The notes under the pieces: generated by a model
What the model saw: the letters and a program-made list of their open reading frames with translations, nothing else
Told to the model about the DNA's origin: nothing
Database searches by the model: none
In this document: in pieces, positions 12,636 to 25,658 of the stretch
Numbering within the stretch: position 1 is the first letter of the stretch
How the letters are laid out: every line of letters begins with the position of its first letter
Source of the DNA: Syncephalis fuscata
Lineage: Eukaryota > Zoopagomycota > Zoopagomycetes > Zoopagales > Piptocephalidaceae
Assembly (NCBI GenBank): GCA_025786725.1
Contig: JAHLTZ010000047.1
Location: 62,001-126,000 of the forward strand
Direction of reading: 5' to 3'
DNA length: 64,000 bases
Made by a program: the position numbers and the translations under genes

Positions 12636-13993
12636 TTAGTGTGCCATGCAGCCATAGCTGAATCGATGGGCGTGATAATGAAGAGAGGCACGGTACTGAT
12701 ACCAGATGCCGGCAACAACAAACATATGCCAGAATTGGTGAGAACTGCCCCAACGATCAAACCATCCGGGGAAAAGTCTTTCCGGGTAATGGTTTGCATA
12801 AACAAACACGCCACTAAGATACATGGCAAGTGACCAAAAAAGTGGGGTAATAAAATGGAACGTAGCTTCTAAGCCGCGTGAATTGATAAGATGTAATAGT
12901 GGGAATAAGCCTGCGCCGCCCATAAGTACGAAAATGCCTGTGCGTACCAAACGGAATTCTAATATGATTCATCAGACAATAACTAATAAGTTGTCGTCGT
13001 TTAAGTATTAGCTAGCTGGTGGCCTACCTTTGCTATCAAACCAATCAAACCATGGTAGAACAAACCCAATAGCACCGACAATACCAGCGGTTGTCATATA
13101 TAAGCGTGCCAAAGATTCGTCACAATAGAAGCCGTAGTAGGCAGTTACCATGACCGAGGCAGAAATAAGCAGCGAAATACCAATATAATCCAAGGTGGCC
13201 GCTCGCTTCATAACGGTAAGTCGTACGTGGCAGGTGAACGTGTGGAATAGTACGGAGCAGCATAAACATTTTGTGGCAGCAATAAAAAAGAAGAGAAAAA
13301 TAAAGTGATCGCCAAGAGTTGCTTGTGGTAACTGATTCAAATGGCAGTAAATAGCAATACAAAGGACAAAAAGTGCACCTAGCAAGTGCGTCCATATGTT
13401 GCCAGTCTCATTATGTCTAAAATAGACAGATAGAAATTAAATTGAATAAATAATTAGCTACCTAAAAAGTTAATTTATATAATTACTTACAAGCGAAATA
13501 TGCTTAAAAGACATTCTTTTTTTGATGCAACGAATCGATAGCTGTATTACAATCATAATGATTAGAAATTGCATATCGCTATTTGTGAATAATTTATAGT
13601 AACATACCCTGTTAAAATGTATTGATTTTCTTGCCATTCGCGGGGAAGCTCCTCAAATGATAGCAAACGATCAACACCGATGTTGGCAGCGTAGCGATAC
13701 CGTTCGACTGCCGTTTCAGCCACTTCAAACAAACGCTCTTCCTTCTCTTCCATAAAAGCAATAACTCGACTACGGTACTCGTCCGCATAGCTTTTAATAA
13801 GTTCTTCCTTGGTCGAGATATATGTCAATGTTGCCGAGCGGATATGGCGCGCAGTGGACGTAACAGTCGAGGCAGCTGCAGTCGCAGTGGCCGCGATAGG
13901 TACTGCTGCACCTGTGGCCGTTGGCACGGCGGCCAAAGTAACCGAGGGAGTGGTGCGGTGGCCGCGGCGGCGAGTATTGTTCGTCGTAGACAT
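12636..13993 (-). CDS. PAQR / hemolysin-III family receptor (AdipoR/IZH type)
   Basis: A seven-helix membrane protein of the progestin and adipoQ receptor family (382 aa). Members act as ceramidase-like receptors in sterol, lipid and zinc homeostasis (family knowledge). Exons on the minus strand: 13608-13993, 13491-13541 (51 nt), 13028-13416 and 12636-12958. Family marks are ENQYILTGYR, LHNETGNIWTHLLG, the CSVLFHTFTCH motif (helix 2 His) and WGSSHQFWHMFVVAG near the C-terminus, so the three predicted metal-binding His positions are present. The first 70 residues are Thr/Ala-rich and cytosolic by family topology. I chose the ATG at 13993; a further in-frame upstream stretch is MFFFFLIPP-like and less credible. 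Confidence 0.9.
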
Positions 13994-16632
13994 TATTTTG
14001 GGACAAAGTTGTGGTGGGATGAGGAAAAAGAAGAACACGGCTGTGCTATTCGAATGTAGCTGGGAGTCTTGCTGGGTTTATAGCATGCGGTCACAGGTCT
14101 ATAGTGTGATGCTCTTATCTACGTCAATGATGTAAATCGAGATAATGGACCAATTAAATTGATAAGGTCAAAGATAAGACAATGCAAGGCGGTACGGAAG
14201 AGACGGAGGAGACGAAAGGACGGTAGAACGAATGGATATTAGTAGACGATAGAGCGGAAACGTAGTATATTTGATTGAAATGCAAATTTTGCGTTTAATC
14301 TTGAATGACCATTCAGCAACTAATAGCCAAGGCCGTAATACCGGAATCGGATGGGGAGGTTGTCGAAACAAGCAAACGTGCAGCTATGCACAATAAACAA
14401 CATGTCATTGGAGCATGGTTGGTGGCGCCACCCATTAAACACCGCGTGTTGCCATTGTTATTTATTACGAGTCTGTTGACAATGGTTTGTCGTATAGTTT
14501 GTCGACGATGCATTCCCACCAAATACCGCGTAACACATTGCAACGGGTACTAATTAAAATAGCAAAGATTTACATAGATACGTGTGTGTTACAAGTATTA
14601 TTTGCATTCTAATTGCATTCATCATTATTGCCTGACTTTGAAATTTTACCTGACAATATTCCCATCGGCTACCCCAACCAATCTGTAATATTTTGTTTTA
14701 TTAGATTGAATTGTACTTTGACACCACATTTGGAGTCTCCAAAGCAAAATCTGCTCCAACTCAAGTCAATTGTAACAAAATGGCCGTAGGATAGCCACTG
14801 TTACTGCTGTTATGCATGACAAAACACAAGTATAGCGCTTTTATTTGATTACTTGGAATTTACGAGGCCGATCATTATTGTTGTTGGCCATGTATAGAAA
14901 GATTAATCGAATATTAATAGAAGCCATGTGATCGCAATTCCATATCGTTTTGCAGTTGTTATTGTTGTTACTACGTACAGTGTGGTTTCTTGCGTCTGAA
15001 TGGTCTTTTCTATTCTCCAATCTTCTGCTGTTGCATTTTGGGCACATTTGTGCTGTAAGATACTCGCCTATGATGACAAAAAGGTGGAACAACTAGCATT
15101 TCTAATGTTCACTATTTTCTTGAGCATTCTTAATATCAACTTGGTAGATGCAGATTATTTGCCAACCATTGATGGAGCAAATCTACCTCCACCATATGCA
15201 ATAATGATAGGTTGAGTGTCTTCACCAGGAAGATCTTGCGATGACAGTTGTACCAGAAGATACGGCATGCCGTTGAGGTTGCTTGAACAGGTGTTGACGT
15301 AAATAAGAGAAGTAAAGACTAGGAATTGAATAATGCTCTTTATTAATGTTCAAATACGCATGCTATTTATATTGTTATATTCGCATTAGCGTATAGTATA
15401 TTACTGAATAAAGCAATAAGATAGCAATAGGAAAAGACGGTGAAATGAGTAAATAAAAAATATGAAAGTACAATGCTCCTCAAGCTTAATTAAATATTAA
15501 CAAGATAAATAATAAATAACATATAATTGTCATATTGATGCTATCTATTGTATTATATATTCTTCAATTGTATTTTGTCCGTTCATCATATTGTATATCA
15601 TTATATTGTCTATTGATTATATAATCTCAATAAAAGCTGTTTATTACTAACTGTATTGTAAATGTCGCTTCATCTTGGTTTGGCAATCGTCATGCCGTCT
15701 AGTGCTCTAGGCTACATCTGTTACAAATCCGGCTTGTCAAAAACTCGCCATTGTAAACAAATTCAATAGAATCATTACAATCGTTACTACTATTATTACT
15801 CAATGAATGCTTAATATATAAACCAGCACATTTTATTAACCAACTAATGAATAAATTATATCACATTCTCACTTGTCATATCCAATATTAAGGCTTTTTT
15901 ATTTCTGAAATCACACTATTATTCCCAAACATAATTAATTAAACAACAATTATTACAATAATAATAATAGTCATATGGTAAATGAATGGTAATTAAAAAT
16001 GATGATCTAATAACCATTAATTCATGATGATAGTAATAATAATTACCAAAAGAAATAAGTAAATTGTTTATTCAGTCTATTTTTATTTACTATCAAAATA
16101 CCAATACTCTTATTTCGGCTTACAGGTTGCTTATCAGGTGGGAGATTAATGAATTGCACAGACTATTGGCCAAATACTCTGCGATAGTAACGTGTGCCAC
16201 GCCATTTGTCTCGGCACATACAAAAACATTACTATAATAGATATTTAAAAACAGGTTATCAACTAATTAAGTAAAACAGCAAATGATAACATTATTATCG
16301 ACGTTTCATAAAGAATATATATTTTTGGTAACATAGCAACCTGTTTAATGTATTCGGTCTGGTAATACCGACCGGTATTTAATATCATCATTGCTTCTAC
16401 TGGTCAGCAATAGTAGTAACAATATAAAGATACGATAAATATTCAGCATTGATCATTTACTCAGTACTGTACTATCGATGCAAAGACTGCCTAAAACCAT
16501 CTTATTGTAAATAGTGTTTGCAGTTTTTGGTTTAATTTATAATCTATCATAGTCAGTACTGTATGCTATCCAACTGATTTGTTCTGTTTTTTAAAATATT
16601 GATTTGTTCACAGTATCTTTACTGCAACAACC
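13994..16632. other. 2.6 kb region without a supported gene
   Basis: It contains the PAQR 5' flank, a copy of a dispersed repeat (see 14700-15000), a small ORF at 15000-15215 with no recognisable family, and a long AT-rich tract (15480-16600) serving as 5' flank of the TLC gene. I could not assemble a gene here on either strand. Confidence 0.45.
14700..14970 (-). repeat. dispersed repeat, copy 1
   Basis: Positions 14846-14961 match 23674-23800 at roughly 80% by eye, with weaker similarity extending left (14710-14760 against 23540-23590). Read on the minus strand both copies keep an open frame with similar residues, ending in MANNNNDRPRKFQ here and IANNNNNQPQMFQ in the other. This suggests a decayed coding element or the end of a gene family. 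The nature of the element is unknown. Confidence 0.5.
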
Positions 16633-17612
16633 ATGTCCGATTATATTCGTATGGTGACAGATATTTTTCCAGAATTTACTCGTTATGCATTAATTCATGG
16701 ATTTGCCGAGTATTGTATTGTTCCATGGTTGGACCAGAAACGTGTGGCTTCTTTATCTATAGGTGATCGTATTGATTTACCAGAAAAGTAAGTTATCAAC
16801 TATTTAGTCAAAAAACTTTAGCTATAGTAAATTAAATAGCACTATTTAATAGACTGTCCTCAACCATACATGCATTGCGTATTGGTATAAGTGGATTAAG
16901 AATTGTATTTTGCGACAATATTTTTCAAACAAACGTATTTACCGAAATGACTGATTCAATGTCTAAAGTGCTTCACGAATGTGCCGGCTATAGCATCTAC
17001 GACATGATGGTAATGGGAACTAAGCCTCATGAAAGCAAAGCAATGTGGATACATCATATACTTACCAGTATCGGGCCGATTATCTACATTATATTTAAGC
17101 AAGGAATTTTTTTTGGCTTTCCATTAACCATTACTGAACTTACAGTGCCTTTTGTTAATGTGCTATGGTTTATGTCGCGTCTTACCAACATGAAGCCGTT
17201 AACCCGCCAAATTCTACTAGGACTACGTGCCATGGCGTATATTATCTTACGATGTTTTACCGTACCTACCATCCTATGGTATGCCGTACGTTCGAGTAGT
17301 GCTTATGTAGCCAGTAATCGATTTAATGCAATGGCAATTTTAACGAAATTAAGTGCACATCAGCAACAGCCGCAACAGCAACAAGAAGCAATAAAAAGCG
17401 CGCTAGCATCCCTCGTGGGTCGTAACGATATGATTGTACCGAGATGGTCCGATCTACGCTGTTTCTGGTACTTTTACCAACAACTGCCCATGCCTTGTTC
17501 CATTATGATATTCGTTTTACTTACTGGTACTGCTATACTTAATATTCTTTGGACACGCGATGCAGTTTTGTCGTTTTTCCGTAATTGGAAAAAATACCGA
17601 GCTTCAAGATAA
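16633..17612 (+). CDS. TLC (TRAM-LAG1-CLN8) domain membrane protein
   Basis: Two exons (16633-16787, 16853-17612) encode 304 aa. The pattern of several hydrophobic segments with STIHALRIGISG early, then GYSIYDMMVM and KAMWIHHILTSIGPI, is that of the TLC domain (TLCD/TMEM56-like branch), whose members sense or act on lipids in internal membranes. A Gln-rich insert (HQQQPQQQQ, about residue 235) separates the last two membrane segments. It is shorter than ceramide synthases and lacks the HHxxDD-type LAG motif, so I would not call it a ceramide synthase. The molecular function is not predictable from sequence alone. Confidence 0.8.
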
Positions 17613-18697
17613 TCATCCAAGGATGCGCTATCCAAGCGCTTGCTCATGCTTATCTTAGTAAATGACGATCACCTCCTATCAATATGGATGGTCTATCCAT
17701 TGAATTACCAGATCGTATAAACAATAGCCTATTTATTTATCTATTTTACAGTGTATCATTTAATTCCATCATGATTGAACACATAGAATACTACTATGGT
17801 CGAGATAGAAACAACGCTTGTTTGACTGGTAAATAGCCATAACAACAACATTACAATGAAAATCTTTTTATTCTTAATTCTATAACTATGTTTGGTGTCC
17901 AGTAATAATGGCCCTGATCTACAAAGCATGTATTGCCATTGGAGACACGCACACTTATACACCATACATATTACACATGTATGCATGCAGACTGCTAATA
18001 GGCATGGTAGTGTAGCCGCGTGGCTAACCAGTGCTTGTCCATAGACTTGCCGCCAATTGATGGTGGTTTTCTATGGCAACCCTGATTCTGTGCTGCACTG
18101 TTATTTTACTTGTTTGGATGTGCCTATTCTTTTCCAACTATATTTACCTTGAATTTACTCCATTTAATATAGCACTACCACGACTCTTTTACTACAATAT
18201 AATATAATACTATAGCTATAACTAGAACCAATATATACCTGCTCTACGCCTCATCACTTGTGATTGTATTTCAGTGCGTACATTTCTATAGTATTCCTTC
18301 GCATTATTCTCAGCGTTCGTGGGCTTTGCGTCTGCTCTTAACTTATTCAGTAATTCGGCTTCTCCTTTTCTAAGCCGAGTCAACCGCCGTCCCTTCCTCT
18401 ATTCTTTCCTTTTCTTTCTCATTCACTTGTTCCTTCACTTGTTCATCTTTTAATTGAACAAACCTTTCTACCGACGTGCTTAGCAGCAGCACTGACGTAC
18501 GATTGTTGATTTACAAAGGACGCTGCTCTTGTGTCAAGTCTATGCAGACTTCTGAATTGGCTTGTCTGTTTCAGTGGTGCTAAAAACTCTTTTTTCTTTT
18601 TCCTTTAAGCGATTGCAGCACGCTTCATAGCTTTGTCTTACTATAATCCAGTGATAACATTGGTGCCACTCTCTGCTGTCGTTTGTTGCAGCCTTCA
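17613..18697. other. intergenic, 5' leader of cyclin
   Basis: About 1.1 kb with no supported ORF. From about 18260 it turns pyrimidine-rich (TTCC/CTTTCT blocks), typical of a promoter and leader for the cyclin gene. Confidence 0.45.
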
Positions 18698-19864
18698 ATG
18701 CTAGCCTGGTTTCTCGGCCAAGTCTCTCCTGTGTTCGGCGCAGCCGTCACAGATAATAATAATATTAATAATAGCAACAACAACAACAATAACAACAGTA
18801 TTCCAGAGTTGACTGACGAAAGTCAAGTACAACTACCGGCACAGCATTCCTATTCCTTGTCTCAATCACTTGCGTCAATACACGCTATATTAGGGACTCG
18901 GACTCAAATACAAAACAACACGCACGTTAACGAGATGTCGACCGAAACTGTTGCAACTAACATCGACACTAAACTATCCATGCCATCATTGAAGGAGATG
19001 GACGCGGTGGAGCATCAGCCTATAATTGAATTGCCAGCTGATTTTGGTGAAGCTAATCCAAGTGATGTGGCACGCATCATTGGTAAGTAGCGTGTGTAGG
19101 ACAAATGGCTATAATAGTAAATAGCGAGTACGGTAGACAGTTAAAATGGTTATATGCTATCTAAAGAGTATAATGCATTATACTAATGCTTTTTATGTTT
19201 ATTTACAATCTATAGCCCATGTTATCGACCAACTAATGGTATATAACGACCGAATTCCACTGGACCCTCAGCATCTTACTCGTTTCCACTCACGTGCAAC
19301 GCCGGCATTAGCATTACCGACTATTTGGCTCGTATTGTTCGCTATACCTCGTTGGAGACCGCATGTCTGCTCTGCATCCTTGTTTATATTGACCGTGTTT
19401 GTGCATCTCATCCAACATTTACTTTGGCGTCATTGACCGCCCATCGATTTATTAGTGCGGCAGTGACCGTTTCAGCCAAAGCCTTATGTGATATCTATTG
19501 CACCAATGCCCATTATGCCAAAGTGGGCGGTGTAAGCTGTGCTGAGTTAAACGCACTTGAATTGGCACTTTTACGTATGATTGACTGGCGACTCTACTGT
19601 CGACGAGAGGAACTTCAACGCTATTATGAAAATCTCGTACGTCAACATCCAGGCTACCGATTGGCTGAGAAAACAACGCCACTAATACCCCTAACGAACT
19701 TTTCCAATTACAATCCAGCCATTGGCGAATTAGGAGTCAATATAGCTATGAAAACAGAAAATGTAATCGATGTTGAACACTCCCCAGCCACTGCTGCTAC
19801 CGATACAGACACCGATACGACAGTGTCGTCTGTATCAAGTCCTGCGACCGATGTTGTTAACTAG
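18698..19864 (+). CDS. PHO80-like cyclin (one-base frame break)
   Basis: A Pcl/PHO80-family cyclin, expected to bind a Pho85-type CDK. Exon 1 (18698-19082) has an Asn-rich leader; exon 2 is 19216-19864. The cyclin box starts AHVIDQLMVYND, passes LTRFHSRA, continues ISITDYLARIVRYTSLETACLL and ends ELALLRMIDWRLYCRREEL. Between RFHSRA and ISITDYLARI the frame slips at 19302-19304; one added base (for example CC to CCC) restores an unbroken family match. I treat the gene as functional with a probable assembly deletion. The C-terminus is a Thr/Asp-rich tail. The first ATG in frame (18698) was used. It may serve phosphate or glycogen signalling (family inference). Confidence 0.85.
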
Positions 19865-20284
19865 CAACTAATTAATTAGCTAACAAACAAACAAATTAAT
19901 GAACGACAAAACACACCACATTGATATACATACATACATACATATATACATACATACCTATCTAACTACCCACTCACCTAAATATATAGCTACCCACCTA
20001 ACTAACTAACTTACTATCTACGGACAACCTACACGACAACCGTTCGTTGCTACCATTGACAACACTCGGGATTTACGATTATTTTTAACGGTTCAAGATT
20101 GCGACTATGATAGCCATGCTGCATTTATAGCTATCCACGCTGCTCGCTGTACTAATTTACGAAGATTCATTTTTGGTTTTATAATAACGATCGTTTATAT
20201 TGGCATATTTTAACATAGCATTAAATACTTTTGTTTATTCTGTAAATTGATACTATCATTTTATTCATTATTCATTATGTCTAA
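19865..20284. other. convergent 3' intergenic region
   Basis: A spacer between the converging 3' ends of the cyclin and the pseudouridine enzyme. It holds a CATA tetranucleotide tract (about 19926-19960) and a CTAA/CTAC-rich stretch. Nothing coding was recognised. Confidence 0.5.
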
Positions 20285-23200
20285 TTATACTAATTTAAGG
20301 AGATGCGGTGTAATAGTCTCACCGACTGCACAACTGGATGCCAATGTGGCAATGGCAGCATGTTGAGCAATATTAACAAGTCGATCCATGTTATCGGAAG
20401 AGCCGTGAACGGTCAATCCAGCCACAAGTGCACCACAAAACTATCACCGGCACCTGTAACATTAACAATACTGTCGGGCTTAAGAGCCGGATAATATTTA
20501 AGTGTTGGAGCAGATTCATGAGAAGACAACGTGTTGCTGGCACATAGTACACCATGATTGCCTAACTTGACCATTACCGTGGGTATTCTCCTACTTAGTC
20601 TTAATGCGTTAAGAGCGGTGGTATGCCATAGTTCCGGAATGGATTCAAGTACTAAAAACGAAATAGTATCAAATAATAGTAAATAAACTGATGATGATTA
20701 CTTACATAAAGTATGATATTTATCAATACTAATTGGTTTTGTAAACCAGTCTTTATTGTTAAGCACCTGTGTCAATGCGTCTAATTCATAGTGATTGGGT
20801 GTTATGTAATGAATACCGCCTGACTCGAGAATAGCGGGATCTTGTAAGATGCGAAGTGATTTTGGAATCGATGTCGGTTCAAACAAAGCTATATTATTGT
20901 ATTAGTATATGGATAGATGGTAAAGCCTATTATATCTTATACTTACTAGGTATACCGGTAAGCGCACATATATCGGAAATTGCCCGTATACAGGAAACAG
21001 GTAAATTGCCGTCAAAACATATAAATGCCGGCTTCACTTCCTGTATCGCTCGGACAATATGGCTTGGTTGTAATTGGTTGAAAATATCCATATTGGCCAC
21101 TGCAACATATAACTGTCCATCAGCCTCGTGAATAGCATTGTAAACAGCCGTGTGGGTTGTTGGATCATCGCTAGAAAGTCTTTGTATTTGGCTACAGGAC
21201 TATATTAAATAGAGTAATCAATGACGGCCATTATTATTACTATTATTATTACTATTACTATATGGCTGCTATTTCATTTACCAAATTAATACGTGTTAGT
21301 TCTTCGTTAATCCATTCACCGTCTGCATCATTACTTGTAATAGATACTAATACAGTATCGATACCGCATTTGTGAGCAACTCGAGCTATATTACATCCCA
21401 CACCGCCTAATGTACGCTGTAATTGGCCCGGATACGAGGATCTATTTAATGGATGATGGCCTACATCTGATGCTACCGTACACGTAATATCAACGGCACA
21501 ACCGCCCACCACCATCTAAATAGATAGATAGATAGATAGATAGTGGTCAATGAATAGTAACTGACTCCAATAGTTATATAACCAACCAGTCTTTTAGCAC
21601 TATGATTATTTATGGAACTACTGCTACCACTACTATTGTTACTACTTGAATATGATTCAGTAGGCTGATTATGGGTAACAAAAGTCTTTTGATCATTAAT
21701 AAATAGAAATAACACAAAAACAATATAATATAAGTAAGTCTTCATTATCAATTGGCCATAAGTATTAAACCTTTGGATGTGCTTGGTTCTGGCTATTTTG
21801 ACGCAATAAAGCAAATTCCCGCGCTATTTGACTACCAATAACTGCATTATTTTTTATCAAAGCAATGTCTAACATTACAAATTAGTTTACATGGTTTTTA
21901 TCAGCATTTCAGTGACCTACTGGCTTCCAATGATTTGCCTAAAGTCCGTTGGTTAACACGGTCGAGTAGGAATGGTGTTATATCTTTTCCGATAATATTT
22001 TGTTCACTAAGTAGCTATTATTAATCATAGAACGGTGGTTATGTTATATTATTATAGTTACACTGATTCGGCCAATGCTTGCTTGATAGCCTTTTGAATT
22101 TCTTGACCATCAGCGGCGTATTGCTCAGGAATTGGTACGGCAATTACTTGGCCTCCTTCTAATTGAAGTCGATGCGCCACATCTTTGATGCCATTGTTTA
22201 TATTTGTAGTGCATTAAAATAAACCAAAACTTACCCAGCAATGATGCACATTCCTTGACAGTGTCTAGCCGCATTGGTGACTAGATAGCGAGATAGTTAT
22301 TATAACTAGTATATAGGATATTTGGCTCATTAATTAAATGTTACCTTAAATCCACTATGAGGTGTGAAAAATGCAGGGAATTCATCAGAACCATAGGTGG
22401 CCACCGTAACGCCTTGCGTTTCCTATTATTTGTATTATTTAGCCAATGAGTCGTTATATGTTAGTGTTATACCAAATATTCTAATGTCTTTTCCAGGTCA
22501 AGAATCGATTTGGCTCCACCACATACGACGGCTACAGGTGTACGACCTAGTTCCGTTAAATCCGCGCTAATATCCATTGCTGTATTTCAACATTATTAGT
22601 AGCTGTTCTATCCCGCTGACCATACTTACTTTGCTCGGCACCGTAGTGAACACCACCAATGCCTCCCGTAACAAATACAGGAATGCCCGCTCGATGTGCA
22701 ATCACCATGGTGGACGCTATAGTAGTAGCTGCAGGAACACCCTTTAATTGTATATTTAATGCTATAGACGCTTTAATGTGTTACAATGAGTTTGTAAACT
22801 ACCTTTGCTACTACGTAGGCAATATCTCGACGAGAAGTCTTAGTTGCCTTGTTACCAATCTTGGCCAGTGTATTTAATTCATCATTGGTAAGTCCTATTA
22901 GTTATTAGTAAGTATGGTTTACACCAATTCAATAAACAGTATACGTACCAACACGTATTTTGCCATCAAGGATAGCAATGGTAGCTGGTACACAGCCATG
23001 TTCACGCACAATTGACTCGACAGCTTGGGCAGTGGTTAAATTTTGTGGATAAGGCATGCCTGTGGACAGCTATAGAGTAGATTATCATGAATGGATGTGG
23101 TACACGTACCATGACTTATAATTGTCGATTCAAGAGCCACGACCGGCTTTCCTGCCTTCAATGCAGCAGTTACTTCGGCTGACGGCTGCAAAATTGTTTG

Positions 23201-23323
23201 CATTGCGTCACGCGCTAATAACCGTCGCTGCGCTATGTGAGAAGAACACAGCAGTGCGCGAGGTGCCAGAGAAGTTCGGGCGACGCCATAAGCCATTGAC
23301 GAAAATACGCGTTGGTAATTCAT
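20285..23323 (-). CDS. bifunctional pseudouridine-5'-phosphate glycosidase / PfkB pseudouridine kinase
   Basis: This fused enzyme phosphorylates pseudouridine (PfkB half) and splits pseudouridine-5'-phosphate to uracil and ribose-5-phosphate (PsuG half). I assembled 15 exons from 23110-23323 to 20285-20651; all joints keep phase, giving about 728 aa. The N-terminus (about 50 residues, Arg/Ala/Ser, no acids) looks like a mitochondrial leader. PsuG marks are [35 protein letters not shown] and [10 protein letters not shown] (Lys is the catalytic residue in the bacterial enzyme). The PfkB half begins [10 protein letters not shown] after a Ser/Asn linker exon (21587-21664) and contains NVTGAGDSF. 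Just after GDSFV the frame breaks at 20433-20434; one base restores GALVAGL. The same fusion exists in fission yeast. Both activities look intact. Confidence 0.9.
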
Positions 23324-24298
23324 TGTGGGAAATTGCTGGCGTATGTAAATTATGTATAACGCTTAAAGAAAAAGAACACTACGCCCTTATTTTTATTTTT
23401 ACCACTCAGTGTAACAAGCATGTTGGTTAAAACCTGAATGGATTGGATAGGCTAAATATAACTTTATGTACTACGTAAAAACACCATTAATTGTGGCGTG
23501 TTAAGCGTGTTAAAGAAATGAATTACGTATTAAAAGCTACTGTACTTTGACTCCCACATCTGTCCCAAAGCACAATTTGTTCCAATCAGAGTTATGCCAT
23601 TATTATACGCAACATAGTTATATTACTTTCTATTAAAATATTATTAATAGACTGATTTAAATAAACAATGTAGCATACTATTTGATTACTTTGAAACATT
23701 TGAGGTTGATTATTATTGTTATTGGCTATGTGTAGAAAGATTGATTGAATATTAATAAAAGCCATTGATCGCGATTCCATATCGTTCCTCATTACTTCTG
23801 TTGCCTGTTTGTCATACTGCACATCAAATTGTTATGTATCTATTTCTTTTCTATCTTGTTTCTGTTTACTTGAACCACATTGTATATTATAATAATTATA
23901 TTTAATAATCGCAATTATTTTATTATTTTTATACTTGTAGACCATTTCAACAAAAATATCTAACAATTCAGTGTAATAATGACGATGTATTTTACGGAAA
24001 TCAATTTAAAACAGGTATCACAATATTATTGATTGGCTTGTATGGTTTTACTTTTATTCATAATTTAAGTTTGTACTGCTTTCATCTGAATGCTATACTA
24101 TTATATCATTAGCTAATTTAATATTGAAGGAAATGATGCTATAATAATATAGATTGTCCATAAACATTACAATGTATGGTCAAAGTAGTTCATGTTACAT
24201 TAGCAAATGTACAAAGCGTATTGTAATAAAATATTTGATTATTATTATTATTTATGATATGCACGAAATAAATGCTATAAGTATTGTTAGTCTAATTT
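23324..24298. other. intergenic with dispersed repeat
   Basis: It contains the promoter of the pseudouridine enzyme, the second copy of the dispersed repeat (23540-23805), and an AT-rich 3' flank of the kinase-like gene C. No supported gene. Confidence 0.45.
23540..23805 (-). repeat. dispersed repeat, copy 2
   Basis: Homologous to 14700-14970 in the same orientation. The best-matching core is 23674-23800. On the minus strand both copies conserve the pattern SMA-F/S-INI followed by IFL and ANNNN, so the similarity persists at protein level. Confidence 0.5.
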
Positions 24299-25658
24299 TT
24301 ATTGAATATTGGCTGCAAGCCGTTTAAATGTGCTCCATGGTCGTTTTACTATTTTCTTTATCTTTTCAGCTGTAGAAGACGTTAACATTTGAATTGGAAT
24401 TAAGCAGCCGGAGCTATTACTGCTATTTAACGCCACCATAAACTTGAGAAGTTTAAGTAGTTTTTTTGCTGCAACTGTATCAGATTGCGTTGGAAGTATT
24501 GGTAATTTAAATTGATACTGTTGATAATTGTTGATAAACCTTGCTTTCAATTGCTCTAGCCTTTCCAGTTCATTTGGGGTTATTTGCGGTGATATGTTTG
24601 CTGTTATTTGGAATATCTCCAATAAAGTTTTAAATTGATTTATATTACTGCCATGAAAATAACGCGGAAAGACTCCAGTAATAGATCTAAATATCTTTTT
24701 TGACAGACTTGTATTATCATCATTGCATAGATTATAAGCTGGTGTTTTATCCAAATTTTGTGGTGGCACCAATTTTTTAGTGACTAAAACATTATTTTGG
24801 ACCAATTGTCCAGAAACATCATAGTCGATGATTGTCACTTTTACGTCTTTTGAATTCGGTATTTGCCAAACCATGATGTCTACTCAAAATAGTTAGATAA
24901 CCATACAAACACACGTATCAACGTACTTTTCCCCTCCAAGTCGTTATGAATTAAGTTGGCATAGCGTAAATACATAGTACCTAGTTATTGTTAGTAAATA
25001 TATAAAATTTATAACATTACTACATACCTTGAGCCACTTGATAAAACACTTGTGGAAGAAATGTAGCCTTTTCTGCCCATGATTTTGCATCGATGAAGTT
25101 ATCCAACTCAATACCATAAGCAAACGAGTATATATAACAAACATCATTCTTAGAACTACCAGATGGTTCTGGTATTTTAAAGCTATGCAATGGTTGTTGG
25201 ATATAATCCTTGCCTTTTGCTATACTGTTTTTGATTAGATCTTTTACTGCTTTTAAAATCTATTTTCTGTGTCAGTCAATTTTTAATAACAAGCCAAATT
25301 CTTACATTAAATGCTACATCCTCTTCGTACGCTATGTCATTCCTTATACATTTTAGAAATCTACGCTGATTATTCCATACGACATCGCCAACGCTTACTT
25401 CATGTGATCCACCAATCCATTTGATTGAGGCAAATCCATGACCTTTAAGTGTATCGTCATTTTTAAAATAAATATACCCAGGACTTTCAAAACCAAGCTT
25501 AGCTATTATGGATATTAATTTTACTAAAAACCACAGATTTAACACAAATATGCACACTTACCACCAATCCTTGCACCAATAGCATTTGCCAGTGATACAC
25601 TGCAAAGCGCTATTAAAGCACAAGTTGATATAACGTTGCACAAAGTAAAACTAGTCAT
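24299..25658 (-). CDS. secreted kinase-like protein C, 5 exons
   Basis: Exons 25562-25658, 25306-25502, 25028-25259, 24927-24980 (54 nt) and 24299-24879 give 386 aa with no frame problem. The signal peptide is MTSFTLCNVISTCALIALCSV. Unlike copies A and B, the catalytic loop is IHNDLEGKN, with Asp and the Mg-binding Asn kept (HRD to HND), and the DFG position is D-Y-D. Catalytic activity is therefore conceivable, although no clear glycine loop is visible; GHGFASIKW may hold the ATP-binding Lys. The gene has a near-identical inverted partner at 35228-36504, including about 250 nt of shared upstream sequence. Secretion is predicted from the leader; substrate and role are unknown. Confidence 0.8.

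Noticed and set aside
15000-15215. Short ORF of 71 codons as a gene
   Set aside because: It has no recognisable motif, splice partners or promoter, and it overlaps the edge of a dispersed repeat.
19290-19330. Programmed ribosomal frameshift in the cyclin gene
   Set aside because: No slippery heptamer or downstream structure is evident, and similar one-base losses occur in seven other places in unrelated genes, so a sequence error is simpler.
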